Origin: Amycolatopsis dendrobii
Lineage (GTDB): Bacteria; Actinomycetota; Actinomycetes; Mycobacteriales; Pseudonocardiaceae
Direction of reading: 5' to 3'
Assembly (NCBI RefSeq): GCF_014145675.1
Contig: NZ_JACGZW010000012.1
Span: forward strand, 62,001 to 126,000
DNA: 64,000 nucleotides
The notes under the pieces are model-generated. The model worked only from the letters and a program-made list of their open reading frames with translations. It did no database searches and had not been told where the DNA came from. A program made the translations under genes and the position numbers. Shown here one piece after another: positions 1 through 8,615 of the stretch (position 1 is the stretch's first letter; each line of letters opens with the position of its first letter).

Positions 1-1
1 G

Positions 2-454
2 CCGCAGGCGTTCATCTACGACGCGGCGCAGAACTACGCGGCCGCGGGCACCCCGCTGGTCGTGCTGGGCGGCAAGGAGTACGGCTCCGGTTCGTCCCGC
101 GACTGGGCGGCCAAGGGCACCAGCCTGCTGGGCGTGCGCGCGGTGATCACCGAGTCGTTCGAGCGCATCCACCGCTCGAACCTGATCGGCATGGGCGTCA
201 TCCCGCTGCAGTTCCCGGAGGGCGAGTCGGCGTCGTCGCTGAAGCTCGACGGCACCGAGACGTTCGACATCGCGGGCATCACGAAGCTGAACGACGGCGA
301 GACGCCGCGGACGGTCCACGTGACGGCCACGAAGGAAGACGGCTCGAAGGTGGAGTTCGACGCGGTCGTCCGCATCGACACCCCCGGCGAAGCGGACTAC
401 TACCGCAACGGCGGCATCCTGCAGTACGTGCTGCGGAAGATGACCCAGTCCTGA
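2..454 (+). CDS. acn: Aconitate hydratase, C-terminal part
   Basis: This is the last 150 residues of a TCA-cycle aconitase; the 5' part lies outside the window. The swivel-domain signature GKEYGSGSSRDWAAKG is intact and is followed by the conserved ESFERIHRSNLIGMGVIPLQF region, which carries substrate-contacting arginine and serine residues of the family. The tail GGILQYVLRKM is the usual end of AcnA-type enzymes. A strong hairpin follows the stop. The known actinobacterial regulator of this gene, AcnR, is normally adjacent, but here its best candidate is about 17 kb downstream at 17706. Confidence 0.96.
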   Translation, partial: PQAFIYDAAQNYAAAGTPLVVLGGKEYGSGSSRDWAAKGTSLLGVRAVITESFERIHRSNLIGMGVIPLQFPEGESASSLKLDGTETFDIAGITKLNDGETPRTVHVTATKEDGSKVEFDAVVRIDTPGEADYYRNGGILQYVLRKMTQS

Positions 455-471
455 CGGTCTGACCCGCAAGT

Positions 472-505
472 CGTGGCCCGCTCCGGTTCTTCCGGGCGGG
501 CCACG
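472..505 (+). terminator. Hairpin terminator after acn
   Basis: Perfect 10-base arms (472-481 and 496-505) enclose an inner CCGG/CCGG stem and are followed by a short T-rich stretch. It starts 17 bases after the aconitase stop codon. Confidence 0.7.
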
Positions 506-540
506 CTTGTTTCTGCCCCTCCCGCCCCTCCGGCGGTTCC

Positions 541-587
541 GTGAAGGGCCCCTTCCCGGACTTGGATTCCCTCAAGGGGCCCTTCAC
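541..587. repeat. Palindromic repeat, GGGCCCC type
   Basis: Perfect 14-base arms (541-554 and 574-587, GTGAAGGGCCCCTT and its complement) surround a 19-base loop containing GGATTCC. It resembles the elements at 14630 and 27957, which share the GGAATC/GATTCC core and end in CACGG. Confidence 0.75.
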
Positions 588-607
588 GGCCCCTCGCACG
601 CCGCGAT

Positions 608-692
608 GCGCCCCAATGCGGCATTGGGTGCATCGCATGCACCCAATGTGGCGTTCGGTGCGTCTAGCGCACCCAATGCCACATTGGGGCGC
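608..692. repeat. Large imperfect palindrome, CCCCAATGCGGC type
   Basis: Outer arms of 24 bases (608-631 and 669-692) match with one mismatch. The interior holds a further copy of the motif, CAATGTGGCGTTCGGTGCGTC at 643-663. The same motif recurs at 18925-18975. Confidence 0.75.
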
Positions 693-715
693 TAACCGAA
701 CGCCCCGAACCCCAC

Positions 716-755
716 CGCACCCACGCACCCACGCACCCACGCACCCACGCACCCA
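716..755. repeat. Tandem repeat, five exact copies of an 8-mer
   Basis: CGCACCCA is repeated five times without a mismatch. An 8-base unit with no spacers is a simple sequence repeat, not a CRISPR. It may vary in copy number between strains. Confidence 0.9.
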
Positions 756-844
756 AACCGTGCGCACGAACACCAACCCGCCGCCGATGCACCCAACCAT
801 CGAGGCACCCAGCCCTCCCCCAACCCCGATACAAAGCCGCCCTG

Positions 845-901
845 CGGTTCGGGGGTGCTGGTCAAGGCATCTTTCCCGCCTTGACAAGCACCCCCGAACC
901 G
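845..901. repeat. Palindrome with 24-base arms
   Basis: Arms 845-868 and 878-901 match with a single mismatch around a 9-base loop. It lies about 75 bases beyond the stop of the minus-strand phosphoesterase and could act as its terminator, though its sequence also looks like a dispersed element. Confidence 0.7.
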
Positions 902-977
902 TCAGCACAACCACCCTTCGGGGTGCCCCACGCAACCCAAGACCGGGCGCAATGTCGCCGCCAGGCGACGAGCCGCC

Positions 978-2582
978 CTACCCAACCACCGCCCCGCTCC
1001 TAGGATCCAGCTTCACCGGTTTCGCCTTCGGGTGCGAGAAATCGAACATCCCCGTCAACGGCGCCGCCAGCACGTCGAACGACCCGCCGCCGATCCGCCC
1101 CAGATGCCAGTTGTCCTCGATGAACCGCAGCACCGACGTCTGGTCCGTCATCGTGTGATCGACGTGATTCACCTTGCTGTACGGCGAAATCACCAGCAAC
1201 GGCAGCCGCGGACCGTACCCGCACCGGTCCGCGAAGCCGCCCAGCTTCACCGGCTTCGACGTGCACACCGAAGCATCCTGAGCCGAATCATGCGAACCAT
1301 TCAGCACCTTCGGCGCGACATGGTCGTACCAGCCGTCCGAATCGTCATACGCCAGCACGATCGCCGTGTTCTTCCACTGTGGCGAAGCCTGGATCCGGTT
1401 GATCTCCTCGGCCACAAAGGCCTGCTCGTCCAGCGGATCCGAGTAACCAGCGTGCCCGTCCTGGTACTCCGGCGCCTTCAGGAAACTCACCGCGGGCATC
1501 GTCCCCGCAGCAAGAGCATCGTTGAAATCCCGAACGTCGTACTGATGGTTCGCCTGATCCTGCTGCCCCACCGCGTGCAGCGACGACGGCGGGAGGTGCT
1601 TCCGGTTCGAGGTCGACTGGTAATACTGGAACGGTTCGTGGTGCGGGCTGTAGTCGACGGACGCCTGGCCGCCCACGTTCGGGTGTTTCGTCCCGCAGAC
1701 GGCGTACCCGTTCGCCTCGCCGGTGGGCCGGAAACCGCCCTCGAACCAGCCCCACGTGACGCCGCGGGCGTTCAGCAGATCGCCGACGTTGCGGCCCTGG
1801 AACGCGCCGAGGTTGTCCTTCGCGGTGTGGTTCTTGTCCGAGCAGTCGTCGAACGCCGGGTCCGGGTCGGTGATCATGGTGCCGACCCCGTGCGCGTCCG
1901 GCGAAGCCGCGGTGTGCGGGTCGACCTTCGGCTCGCCGGTGACCGAATCGACCGGTTGCAGGCCGTGCGTCTGGCCGGAGACGAGGTTGATCGCGCCGGG
2001 GCTGGACGGGCCGAAAACAGTGTTGAAGGAGTTGTCGTTCAGCGCGTAGTGCTGGGCGTAGTTCCACATCGCGGTGACGGTGTTGCCGTCGAAGTAGTTC
2101 ATCACCAGGCCGGGCTCGCCGAACAGCACGGGCTGCCCGGTGCACTTGTCCTTCTCGGTGTACTCGACGAACTTGTCCATCTTGCCGCCGTTGAACGCGG
2201 CCTGTTCCTTTTTGTAGTCGTGCGCCTGGTCGCAGGTGAGCGCCTGGTCCGGGCTGAGGCGCTTCGGGTTGTAGGCGTTCGGGTTGTGCTGCAGCAGCTC
2301 CGGGGTGAGGCCGTTGACCGCCGGGGTGCCGGGCGCGGCGTGGAACGGGGTGCCGTTTTCGTTGGTGGCGTTCGGATAAGTGCCGAAGTAGTGGTCGAAG
2401 GAGATGTTCTCGCCGAAGATCACCACGACGTGCTTGATCGGCGTCGACGTCGTGAACGTCTCGGCGGCGATCGCGTGCGCCGGGGCCGAGGTCGACGCCG
2501 AACTGCTCGCGCACGCCGCAGCCAGCGCCGCGGTCGCCGCCAGCGCGGCCGCCGCGGTGGCCCGCTTCCTGGTCCGCTTCAC
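978..2582 (-). CDS. Secreted phosphoesterase, phospholipase C / acid phosphatase family
   Basis: This 534-residue protein has a lipoprotein signal: basic N-terminus, alanine-rich core, and a lipobox ending at Cys24 (LAAAC). The mature part opens with the phosphoesterase-family signature VVVIFGENISFDHYFGTYP, in which the Glu-Asn pair is a metal/nucleophile motif. Further family blocks are YDDSDGWYDHVAP and the closing GFADRCGYGPRLPLLVISPYS. The family hydrolyses phosphate esters or phospholipids outside the membrane, so a role in phosphate scavenging is likely. It is the last gene of a minus-strand run below efeB and is convergent with acn. The substrate cannot be told from sequence alone. Confidence 0.85.
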   Translation of the reverse strand: MKRTRKRATAAAALAATAALAAACASSSASTSAPAHAIAAETFTTSTPIKHVVVIFGENISFDHYFGTYPNATNENGTPFHAAPGTPAVNGLTPELLQHNPNAYNPKRLSPDQALTCDQAHDYKKEQAAFNGGKMDKFVEYTEKDKCTGQPVLFGEPGLVMNYFDGNTVTAMWNYAQHYALNDNSFNTVFGPSSPGAINLVSGQTHGLQPVDSVTGEPKVDPHTAASPDAHGVGTMITDPDPAFDDCSDKNHTAKDNLGAFQGRNVGDLLNARGVTWGWFEGGFRPTGEANGYAVCGTKHPNVGGQASVDYSPHHEPFQYYQSTSNRKHLPPSSLHAVGQQDQANHQYDVRDFNDALAAGTMPAVSFLKAPEYQDGHAGYSDPLDEQAFVAEEINRIQASPQWKNTAIVLAYDDSDGWYDHVAPKVLNGSHDSAQDASVCTSKPVKLGGFADRCGYGPRLPLLVISPYSKVNHVDHTMTDQTSVLRFIEDNWHLGRIGGGSFDVLAAPLTGMFDFSHPKAKPVKLDPRSGAVVG

Positions 2583-2610
2583 TGCAGAACTCCTTCCGCT
2601 CAGCCCAGCA

Positions 2611-3771
2611 TCAACCCAGCAGTGCCCGGCCGTAGTGGTCGGCCGGATCCGTCACGCCCGGGAACAGGTGGAAATACCCGCCCCCGAACGGCGAGACGTA
2701 GTCGGTGAGCGGCTCGCCGGCGAGCCGCTTCTGCACGGCCTCGAACTGCTGCTCGAGATCGCGCTGGTAACAGGTGAAGACGAGGCCCATGTCGAGGTTG
2801 CCGTTGGAATCCACGCCGCGGTCGTAGTTGACCGCGCGGCGCAGGATCCGCTGTCCGTCCGTTTGCGGCGTGCGCGGGTTCGCGAGCCGGATGTGGCTGG
2901 TCAGCGGGATGACCGTGCCGATCGGGTCCTCGGCGTAGCGCGGCACGTCCTGTTCGGCCGCGCCGTCGAGCGGCGCACCGGTGTCGCGGCGGCGGCCGAT
3001 CATGTTCTCCTGCTCCGACAGCGAGACGCGGTCCCAGAACTCGACCAGCATCCGGATCAGCCGGATCACCTGATAGCTTCCGCCGTCGTCCGTCCACACG
3101 AGACTGTCCGCTTCGGCCGGTCCGGGATTCGCGGTGCCGTCCTTGAATCCGAGCAGGTTGCGCGGCGTCCCCGCCGGACGCGGCGGCGAGCTGAATCCGT
3201 CGATCTTCCACCGCAGCTGCATCCCGCCGCGGGTCGCGCGGGCGATGTCGCGCAACGCGTGCAGCACGGTGTCCGGTTCGGCGGCGTTGAGCACGAGGCT
3301 CAGATCGCCGTGACACCACTGTGGATCGAGCGCGTCGTCCGGGAACATCGGCATCTGCTTGAGCTTCGGCGGTTTGCGCGCGGCGAGCCCGTACCGGTCG
3401 CCGAACAGCGACGCACCCGCACCGACCAGCACGGACAGCTGTCCTTTCGGGACTTCCGGACCGAGCACGCCGGAGTCCGCGGGCGGCCCGGTGATCCCGA
3501 CCGACGCGGGCGCGCCGCCGCCGGTGAGGAACCGCGCGCGATCGGTGAGTTCCTTGAGCAGTCCGATGAGTTCGGTTCGGTTCTCGGCGACGACATCGAA
3601 CGCAGCGACGACCGAATGCCTCGCGGGTTCGGCCAGCACCGCTGTCTGGCGGGAACCGTGGAACGGCGCCGCTCCCCCGGCGGCCGTCGCGCTTCCGGAC
3701 AGGCCGACCAGACCCGCGCCCGCTCCGGCGGCTGCCGCTCCGCGCAGGAACGCGCGCCGTCCCAGGGTCAC
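2611..3771 (-). CDS. efeB: Tat-exported Dyp-type heme peroxidase (EfeB-like)
   Basis: This 386-residue protein starts at a GTG that overlaps the efeO stop codon (GTGA). The N-terminus carries a twin-arginine signal (GRRAFLRG) followed by an Ala/Gly-rich hydrophobic stretch. The DyP signature GFKDGTANP supplies the catalytic aspartate, and the C-terminal half contains the region of the proximal heme histidine. EfeB works with EfeO in acid- or starvation-induced iron uptake and can also act as a peroxidase. Translational coupling to efeO supports a joint role. No efeU permease gene is adjacent, so how iron crosses the membrane is open. Confidence 0.93.
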   Translation of the reverse strand: MTLGRRAFLRGAAAAGAGAGLVGLSGSATAAGGAAPFHGSRQTAVLAEPARHSVVAAFDVVAENRTELIGLLKELTDRARFLTGGGAPASVGITGPPADSGVLGPEVPKGQLSVLVGAGASLFGDRYGLAARKPPKLKQMPMFPDDALDPQWCHGDLSLVLNAAEPDTVLHALRDIARATRGGMQLRWKIDGFSSPPRPAGTPRNLLGFKDGTANPGPAEADSLVWTDDGGSYQVIRLIRMLVEFWDRVSLSEQENMIGRRRDTGAPLDGAAEQDVPRYAEDPIGTVIPLTSHIRLANPRTPQTDGQRILRRAVNYDRGVDSNGNLDMGLVFTCYQRDLEQQFEAVQKRLAGEPLTDYVSPFGGGYFHLFPGVTDPADHYGRALLG

Positions 3772-4907
3772 GAGACCCTCCTCGGTTCCGCGATCGCCGC
3801 GACCGGGGCCAGGCGTTCGGTCAGCTCCGAAACGTCGGCGTTGATCCGCTGCCGCTGCTGGCGGTCGAGAGCCGAGAGCGGTTTCCCGGCTACCGCTTGG
3901 AGATCGTGGTCGGTGCGGGCGATCCAGGCGTCGAGGTCTTTCAAGCCGGGGAACCTCGTGGTCAGCAGCGGGCGCAACACGTCGAGCACCGCACGGGTCC
4001 CGGCGAGGTTCGCGCGGGCGGTCGCGAGGTTCGAGCCGCTGCCGTAGTCGGTGCGGCCGGTCAGTTCGAATTGGAGGGTGTTCTCCATGATCTCGTGCGC
4101 GCGCAGGCCGAGATCGTTCTGGTCGATCTGGGCCGCGGCGAACGACGTGCGCAGCTTCTGCACCGCTTGGTCGAGCTGATCGGCGACCGGGCCCAGCGCG
4201 GGCATCGCTTCGTTGTGCCACAGGCCGTTCTCGAGGCGATGGAATCCGGTGAAACCCGGATCGGCCGCGCCGGAGGGCAGCCCGGCGGTGGTTCCGTTGA
4301 TCGCTCCGTCCGAGTCGCCGAAGGCGTCGTAAGCGGCGCCGAGCCGTTCGTACGTGAGGTGCGCGGTGAGCCAAGCCTGTTGCGCCGCATCGCGATTGCC
4401 CGAGCGGACCGCTTGCGCCAGCGCCGTGGCCTGGCCGGTGAGCGTGCCGAGGCCGTCTGCGACATAGGCGTGGTACTGCTTGAGCGGTCCGAGCAGGTCC
4501 GCATTGGTCACCGGAACGACTGCCGGGCCCGGGCGGTCCGCGCCGCCGGTGACCTGCACCGTCGGTCCGACGAACGGCGTACCGTCCTCCGGAGCGCAGC
4601 GCAAGGCGTACGCGCCGTTGCCGAAGTTCACCGGCAACGCGCGCGTCGTGCCGGGGCCGACGCCTTCCAGTTCCCCGAAAACCGTGCCGGTGGCCGGGTC
4701 GACGAGTTCGATCTCCATCGTGACGGCGGCGTCGTTGCGGACCTGGAGGGTCTGCGGCCCGGCCTGCGGCGCGGTCCAGCCGTCGCCGCAGGCCGAGCGC
4801 GAGACCTCGACCGGACCGGGCTGGGCGGGCGAGCCGGAACACCCGGCGAGCGCCGCGATCCCGGCAAGGACCGCGGCCGCGCCGAACCCGCCCGCCCAGC
4901 GCCGCAC
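3768..4907 (-). CDS. efeO: EfeO-type lipoprotein with cupredoxin and imelysin (M75) domains
   Basis: The 379-residue product begins with a lipoprotein signal ending at Cys23 (LAGC). Residues of about 30-120 form a cupredoxin-like domain, and the rest is an M75/imelysin helical domain with the HxxE motif in TGFHRLENGLW. EfeO binds iron extracytoplasmically and delivers it to the EfeU permease in known systems. The stop codon overlaps the efeB start, so the two are co-translated. The order efeO-efeB matches known efe operons, but the usual first gene, efeU, is missing; the upstream neighbour is a peptidase. Confidence 0.92.
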   Translation of the reverse strand: MRRWAGGFGAAAVLAGIAALAGCSGSPAQPGPVEVSRSACGDGWTAPQAGPQTLQVRNDAAVTMEIELVDPATGTVFGELEGVGPGTTRALPVNFGNGAYALRCAPEDGTPFVGPTVQVTGGADRPGPAVVPVTNADLLGPLKQYHAYVADGLGTLTGQATALAQAVRSGNRDAAQQAWLTAHLTYERLGAAYDAFGDSDGAINGTTAGLPSGAADPGFTGFHRLENGLWHNEAMPALGPVADQLDQAVQKLRTSFAAAQIDQNDLGLRAHEIMENTLQFELTGRTDYGSGSNLATARANLAGTRAVLDVLRPLLTTRFPGLKDLDAWIARTDHDLQAVAGKPLSALDRQQRQRINADVSELTERLAPVAAIAEPRRVS

Positions 4908-5013
4908 GTCAACTCCCCTCAGGTGAACTTCTGGCGGACACTTTCACCGATCCGCCGGGCGCTGACAAGAGGGTTGTGCCGTTATGCCCGGTTCCGGGCC
5001 GAAGATCAACCGA

Positions 5014-6639
5014 TCAGCCCTTCGCGGGCGGCGTGAACGGCTGCTGGTCCGGCTGGAACACCTGGCCGTCGGCGGGCACCTTCAGGTCGATCAGGTACGC
5101 GGCGGTCGCGTCGTCCACGCCCCGTGCCTTGCCGAGGATGCAGTGGCCGAACGCGTCGACCGACAGCAGCCGCGAGTTGCCCAGCTCCTCGGCCATCCGC
5201 CGGCCGAACCGGTACCGGGTGGCCGGGTCGTAGAAGTTGCTCACCACGAGCACCGGCGTCGCGGTGTTCGCGCGCCACGGCCCGCGGTACGGATCGGACG
5301 TCTTCGCGGCGGGCCACACCGGGCACGCGGCGATGTCGGAGAACACCTGGTAGCGGCCGAACGTCGGCGATTCCCGGTCCGCCTTGGCCGCGATGCCCGG
5401 CACCTGCTCCTGCCGGATCCGCATCGGCTTGTCCGCGCAGTTCACCGCGAAGTACGAGTCGTCGCCGGTGTACGGGCTGTCCGGGGCGAGGTCGAGCAGA
5501 CCGCCGCGGCCCGCGGAGAGGGCGCCCTTCCGCGCCGACTGCGCCTGCAGCGACGGGTGCAGCACCGAGTACGCCTCCTGCAAACCCTCCGCCAGCTCGC
5601 CGAACGAAGCAGGCGAATACAGCGAGCTCGACACTGCGCCGGTCAGCGCGCCGATGTCCACTTTCTGGCCGCCGGGCAACGTGATCGGCTCGGTGCGCAC
5701 GTGCTCGCGCAACTCGTCGAACTTCGCCCGCGGGTCGCCCGCGCTGAACGCGCATTTGTCGCCGGCCTGGGCGCAGCGCTTTAGGAAGCCGTCGAGCGCG
5801 ATCTCGAAGCCCTGCGCCCGCGCGAGGTCGTAGGTGACGCCGTCGTTGGTGCGCAGCTGCGGGTCGACGTTCCCGTCGATCACGATCGCCCGCGTCTGCT
5901 TCGGGAACATCGCCGCGTAGGTGGAGCCGACGAGGGTGCCGTAGGAGAACCCGGTGTAGGTCAGCTGCTTGTCGCCGACGGCGGCGCGCAACTGGTCGAG
6001 GTCGCGCACGACGTCCCGGGTGGACATGTGGTCGAGCAGCGCGCTCGCGTTGCGGCGGCAGAACTGGCCGTAGTCGCGGTACGCGGCCAGCGTGCCGGAG
6101 ATTTCCTTGCGCGACAACGGAACCGCGACCATCTGGCTCTGCACGTCCGCGGCGTCCTCGGCCGTGGTGAAACAGCGCAGCGGATTGCTGGCCCCGACGC
6201 CGCGCGGGTCGAACCCGACGAGGTCGAAGCGGTCCATCACCTGCGGGCGGAAGTAACGGTCGCCCGCGATCGGCATCCGCAGCCCGGACCCGCCCGGACC
6301 GCCCGGGTTGAGGAACAGCGACCCGATCCGCTGCCCGGGGACCTTGGCGGCGCGCTTCATGAGCGCGATGTCGATGCTGCCGAGCGACGCGTCGTCGTGG
6401 TCGATCGGCACGCGGTAGAGCGCGCAGCTGTACAGCTTCACCTGGTCTTCCGGGACCCCGCGCAGCTGTTCTTTGGTGCAGTCCTCCCACTTGACCGGCG
6501 CGGTGCGCGCGATCTCCGCGGGTCTGGCCGGCGCCGCCGGATTGGCGGGCGCCGCTACGGCAGTGCCAGCCAGCCCGGTCAGCGCGGTCGCGATCGCCGC
6601 GACCAACGCTCCGGTTCGTGCTCTTTTCGCTCCGCGCAC
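5014..6639 (-). CDS. Secreted tripeptidyl aminopeptidase-like alpha/beta hydrolase (S33)
   Basis: I start this 541-residue protein at a GTG preceded by AGGGGAG at good spacing. An upstream in-frame ATG at 6663 would place that ribosome site inside the gene. A clear Sec signal peptide ends near AVAAPA. The fold is S33 alpha/beta hydrolase: oxyanion-region GGPGGSG, the block FDLVGFDPRGVGASN, the nucleophile elbow GFSYGT (Ser about 232), and a C-terminal TAP-like region with Asp and His in YDPATRY and DAFGHC. Relatives in Streptomyces are secreted mycelium-associated tripeptidyl aminopeptidases. It probably releases short peptides for nutrition, but the substrate is inferred. Confidence 0.88.
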   Translation of the reverse strand: MRGAKRARTGALVAAIATALTGLAGTAVAAPANPAAPARPAEIARTAPVKWEDCTKEQLRGVPEDQVKLYSCALYRVPIDHDDASLGSIDIALMKRAAKVPGQRIGSLFLNPGGPGGSGLRMPIAGDRYFRPQVMDRFDLVGFDPRGVGASNPLRCFTTAEDAADVQSQMVAVPLSRKEISGTLAAYRDYGQFCRRNASALLDHMSTRDVVRDLDQLRAAVGDKQLTYTGFSYGTLVGSTYAAMFPKQTRAIVIDGNVDPQLRTNDGVTYDLARAQGFEIALDGFLKRCAQAGDKCAFSAGDPRAKFDELREHVRTEPITLPGGQKVDIGALTGAVSSSLYSPASFGELAEGLQEAYSVLHPSLQAQSARKGALSAGRGGLLDLAPDSPYTGDDSYFAVNCADKPMRIRQEQVPGIAAKADRESPTFGRYQVFSDIAACPVWPAAKTSDPYRGPWRANTATPVLVVSNFYDPATRYRFGRRMAEELGNSRLLSVDAFGHCILGKARGVDDATAAYLIDLKVPADGQVFQPDQQPFTPPAKG

Positions 6640-6760
6640 GTGGAATCTCCCCTGGTTGCGCACCCGTCTGATTACGGGGCGTCACCGAGACTGGCATAAT
6701 CCGGCCAAGCCGGGCACCGGCCAAAAGGAGGATCTCCCGGGCGCGGAGGAGCGGTCCGGT

Positions 6761-7168
6761 TCAGGGACGGTCCTCGATGACGGGCTGGATCGGCGAGAGG
6801 AAGGGGTCCAACCGGAGACTCAGCTCCCCGCGCGCCATGACTCGGACCCGGAACCCGTTCTGCCCGGGCGCGTCCTCCGCCTCCGCGTCGCGTTCGTACA
6901 AGAGCCCGTACGATCCGGGAAGCAGCCGGGCGACGTACTCGAGGAATGCGATCACCTCGGGGATTTCGGTCCCGCGGTGGTTCGGCGCCCCGTCCACTCG
7001 CAAGACGTAGATGCCGTTGAAGACCTTCAGCATCACTTCGCTGGTTCCGAAGTCGGTCCCGGCGATCCGCGCCCGAACGTCCTCGACCAGCTCGTCGAGC
7101 TTCTCCTCGCCCCACGCGGGTTCGGCCGGGGATTCCTCCAGCTCGAACCAGCCGTGCACCACATACAT
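6761..7168 (-). CDS. Imm7-family immunity protein
   Basis: The 135-residue protein matches what I know of the Imm7 family: N-terminal HGWFELEES, a central LKVFNGIYVLRVDG and NHRG, then PGSYGLLYERD and the closing DPFLSPIQPVIED. Imm7 proteins neutralise polymorphic toxins of contact-dependent systems. There is no toxin gene beside it. It is the last gene of the minus-strand egt operon, 12 bases after the F420-type oxidoreductase. It may be an orphan protecting against toxins from neighbours, or it may have been recruited for another job. Confidence 0.82.
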   Translation of the reverse strand: MYVVHGWFELEESPAEPAWGEEKLDELVEDVRARIAGTDFGTSEVMLKVFNGIYVLRVDGAPNHRGTEIPEVIAFLEYVARLLPGSYGLLYERDAEAEDAPGQNGFRVRVMARGELSLRLDPFLSPIQPVIEDRP

Positions 7169-7180
7169 TCAGATCTCCGC

Positions 7181-7651
7181 TCAGCAGCGGGTCAGCACGA
7201 AGACCGGCAGCTCCCGCCCCGCCGCGTCGCGTTCCATTTCGTAGCCCGGCCAGAATTCGAGCAGTTCCGCCCACATCCGGTCGTATTCCGCGCCTTCCAG
7301 CTCCCGCGCCTTGACCTCGATCTCGCGGCCGCGCAGCGCGACCGTCGCCTTCGGGTTGTCGCGCAGGTTGTGCGTCCACGCCGGGTTCTTCGGGCGGCCC
7401 CAGTTGGAGCCGGTGAGCACGAACTCGCTGCCGTGGGGGTAGTACAGCAAGTTCGTGCTCCGCGGCAGGCCGCTGCGCCGTCCGGTGGTGGTGAGGCGCA
7501 GCGACGGCAGCCCGGCCAGGCCGACCAGGCTGATCCGGCCGCCGAACCACCGGTGCAGCTGCCGGTCGGTCGCGATGATGGCGCGCGAGGCGCCCATCAG
7601 CCGGGGCTGGGCGCCGAGCTTGCGGGCAAGCGCCGCGAGAGGGTTACGCAC
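7181..7651 (-). CDS. Deazaflavin (F420)-dependent nitroreductase-family protein
   Basis: The 156-residue protein starts at GTG and overlaps the end of egtD by 8 bases. It has the family core LRLTTTGRRSGLPRST, then LTGSNWGRPKNPAWTHNL and the AEYDRMWAELLEFWPGYE region typical of Ddn/FDR split-barrel proteins. These use reduced F420 to reduce quinones or activated alkenes, or only bind the cofactor. Its place in the ergothioneine operon suggests redox defence, which is inference. A hydrophobic N-terminal helix could attach it to the membrane. Confidence 0.85.
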   Translation of the reverse strand: MRNPLAALARKLGAQPRLMGASRAIIATDRQLHRWFGGRISLVGLAGLPSLRLTTTGRRSGLPRSTNLLYYPHGSEFVLTGSNWGRPKNPAWTHNLRDNPKATVALRGREIEVKARELEGAEYDRMWAELLEFWPGYEMERDAAGRELPVFVLTRC

Positions 7652-8615
7652 GCACTGATCTTGCCAAACTCACCCCGAACCGCTGCTGTGAGTCTGTCCA
7701 CCATCGCTCCAGCGCGAACCCGGCGGCGTTCAGTTCCGCCTCGACGCCGTCCGGCCGGAACTTCGCGGACACCTCGGTGCGGATGTGCTCGCCCTCGGCG
7801 AACGGCACGATCAGGTCCGCGCCGGGGATGCGCACCTCCGTCCGGCGCCGGGCGCGCAGCCGCATTTCGATCCACCGGTGGTCGGCGTCCCAGTGCGCGA
7901 CGTGGTCGAACTCGTCCGGATCGAAATCCGCGCCCAGTTCGGCGTTGATCACGCGCAGCACGTTGCGGTTGAACGCCGCGGTGACGCCCGCCGCGTCGTC
8001 GTAGGCCCGTTCCAGCGTTTCCCGGTCTTTCACCAGGTCGGTGCCGAGCAGCAGCCACTCCCCTTCGCCGAGCACGTCCCGCACCGAGCGCAGGAACTCG
8101 GCACGCTCGTCGGGCAGGAAGTTGCCGATCGTGCCGCCGAGGAAGGCGACGACCCGCGGCGCGGCGCCGGGCAGCAGCTGCAGGTGCTGGGTGAAGTCGC
8201 CGACCACCCCGCGCACCTCGAGCTTCGGGTAGTCCGCCGTGATCGCCGCAGCGGCCTCCGCCAACGCGGTTTCCGACACGTCCATCGGCACGAACGCCTC
8301 CAGCGTGCCGTGCGCGGTCAGCGCGTCCAGCAGCAACCGGGTCTTCTCGCTCGACCCCGACCCCAGCTCGACGAGCGTGTGCGCGCCGCTGCGTTCGGCG
8401 ATCTCGGCCGCCCGCTGCGCGAGCACCTCGCGCTCGCTGCGCGTCGGGTAGTACTCCGGCAGCGCGGTGATCTTTTCGAACAGCTTGCTGCCTTCGGCGT
8501 CGTAGAACCATTTGGGCGGCAACCACTTCTGGTCGGCCGTGAGCCCCTCGCGCACGTCCGCGCGCAGTTCGGCGGTCACGTCGCGGCGATGGCTCTCCAG
8601 GTCCGCTTCGGTCAT
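7644..8615 (-). CDS. egtD: L-histidine N-alpha-methyltransferase EgtD
   Basis: EgtD trimethylates histidine to hercynine with three S-adenosylmethionines, the first committed step of ergothioneine synthesis. The 323-residue length is normal. The SAM-binding loop LVELGSGSSEKTR and the conserved PPKWFYDAEGSKLFEKI and LPEYYPTRSE blocks are present, as is the GGTIGNF motif. The ATG overlaps the egtC stop (ATGA, 8612-8615), which shows coupling. The order egtA-B-C-D matches mycobacterial clusters, though egtE is absent here. Confidence 0.95.
   Translation of the reverse strand: MTEADLESHRRDVTAELRADVREGLTADQKWLPPKWFYDAEGSKLFEKITALPEYYPTRSEREVLAQRAAEIAERSGAHTLVELGSGSSEKTRLLLDALTAHGTLEAFVPMDVSETALAEAAAAITADYPKLEVRGVVGDFTQHLQLLPGAAPRVVAFLGGTIGNFLPDERAEFLRSVRDVLGEGEWLLLGTDLVKDRETLERAYDDAAGVTAAFNRNVLRVINAELGADFDPDEFDHVAHWDADHRWIEMRLRARRRTEVRIPGADLIVPFAEGEHIRTEVSAKFRPDGVEAELNAAGFALERWWTDSQQRFGVSLARSVRA

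Larger units (their letters stand above)
455..977. other. Gene-free gap of 523 bases filled with repeats
   Basis: I see no credible gene between aconitase and the convergent phosphoesterase. The gap holds the acn terminator, three separate palindromic elements (541-587, 608-692, 845-901) and a tandem repeat (716-755). Open frames across it have no recognisable protein character. Confidence 0.75.

Noticed and set aside
716..755. Possible CRISPR
   Set aside because: Units are 8 bases, contiguous and without spacers, and no cas genes are near.
1032..2708. Long plus-strand open frame opposite the phosphoesterase
   Set aside because: The minus-strand frame has a lipobox and family motifs; the plus frame is low-complexity Arg/Val sequence.
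2611..4842. A 743-codon frame that could suggest an efeO-efeB fusion
   Set aside because: Its first half is the out-of-frame shadow of efeO. The true efeB starts at the GTG overlapping the efeO stop.
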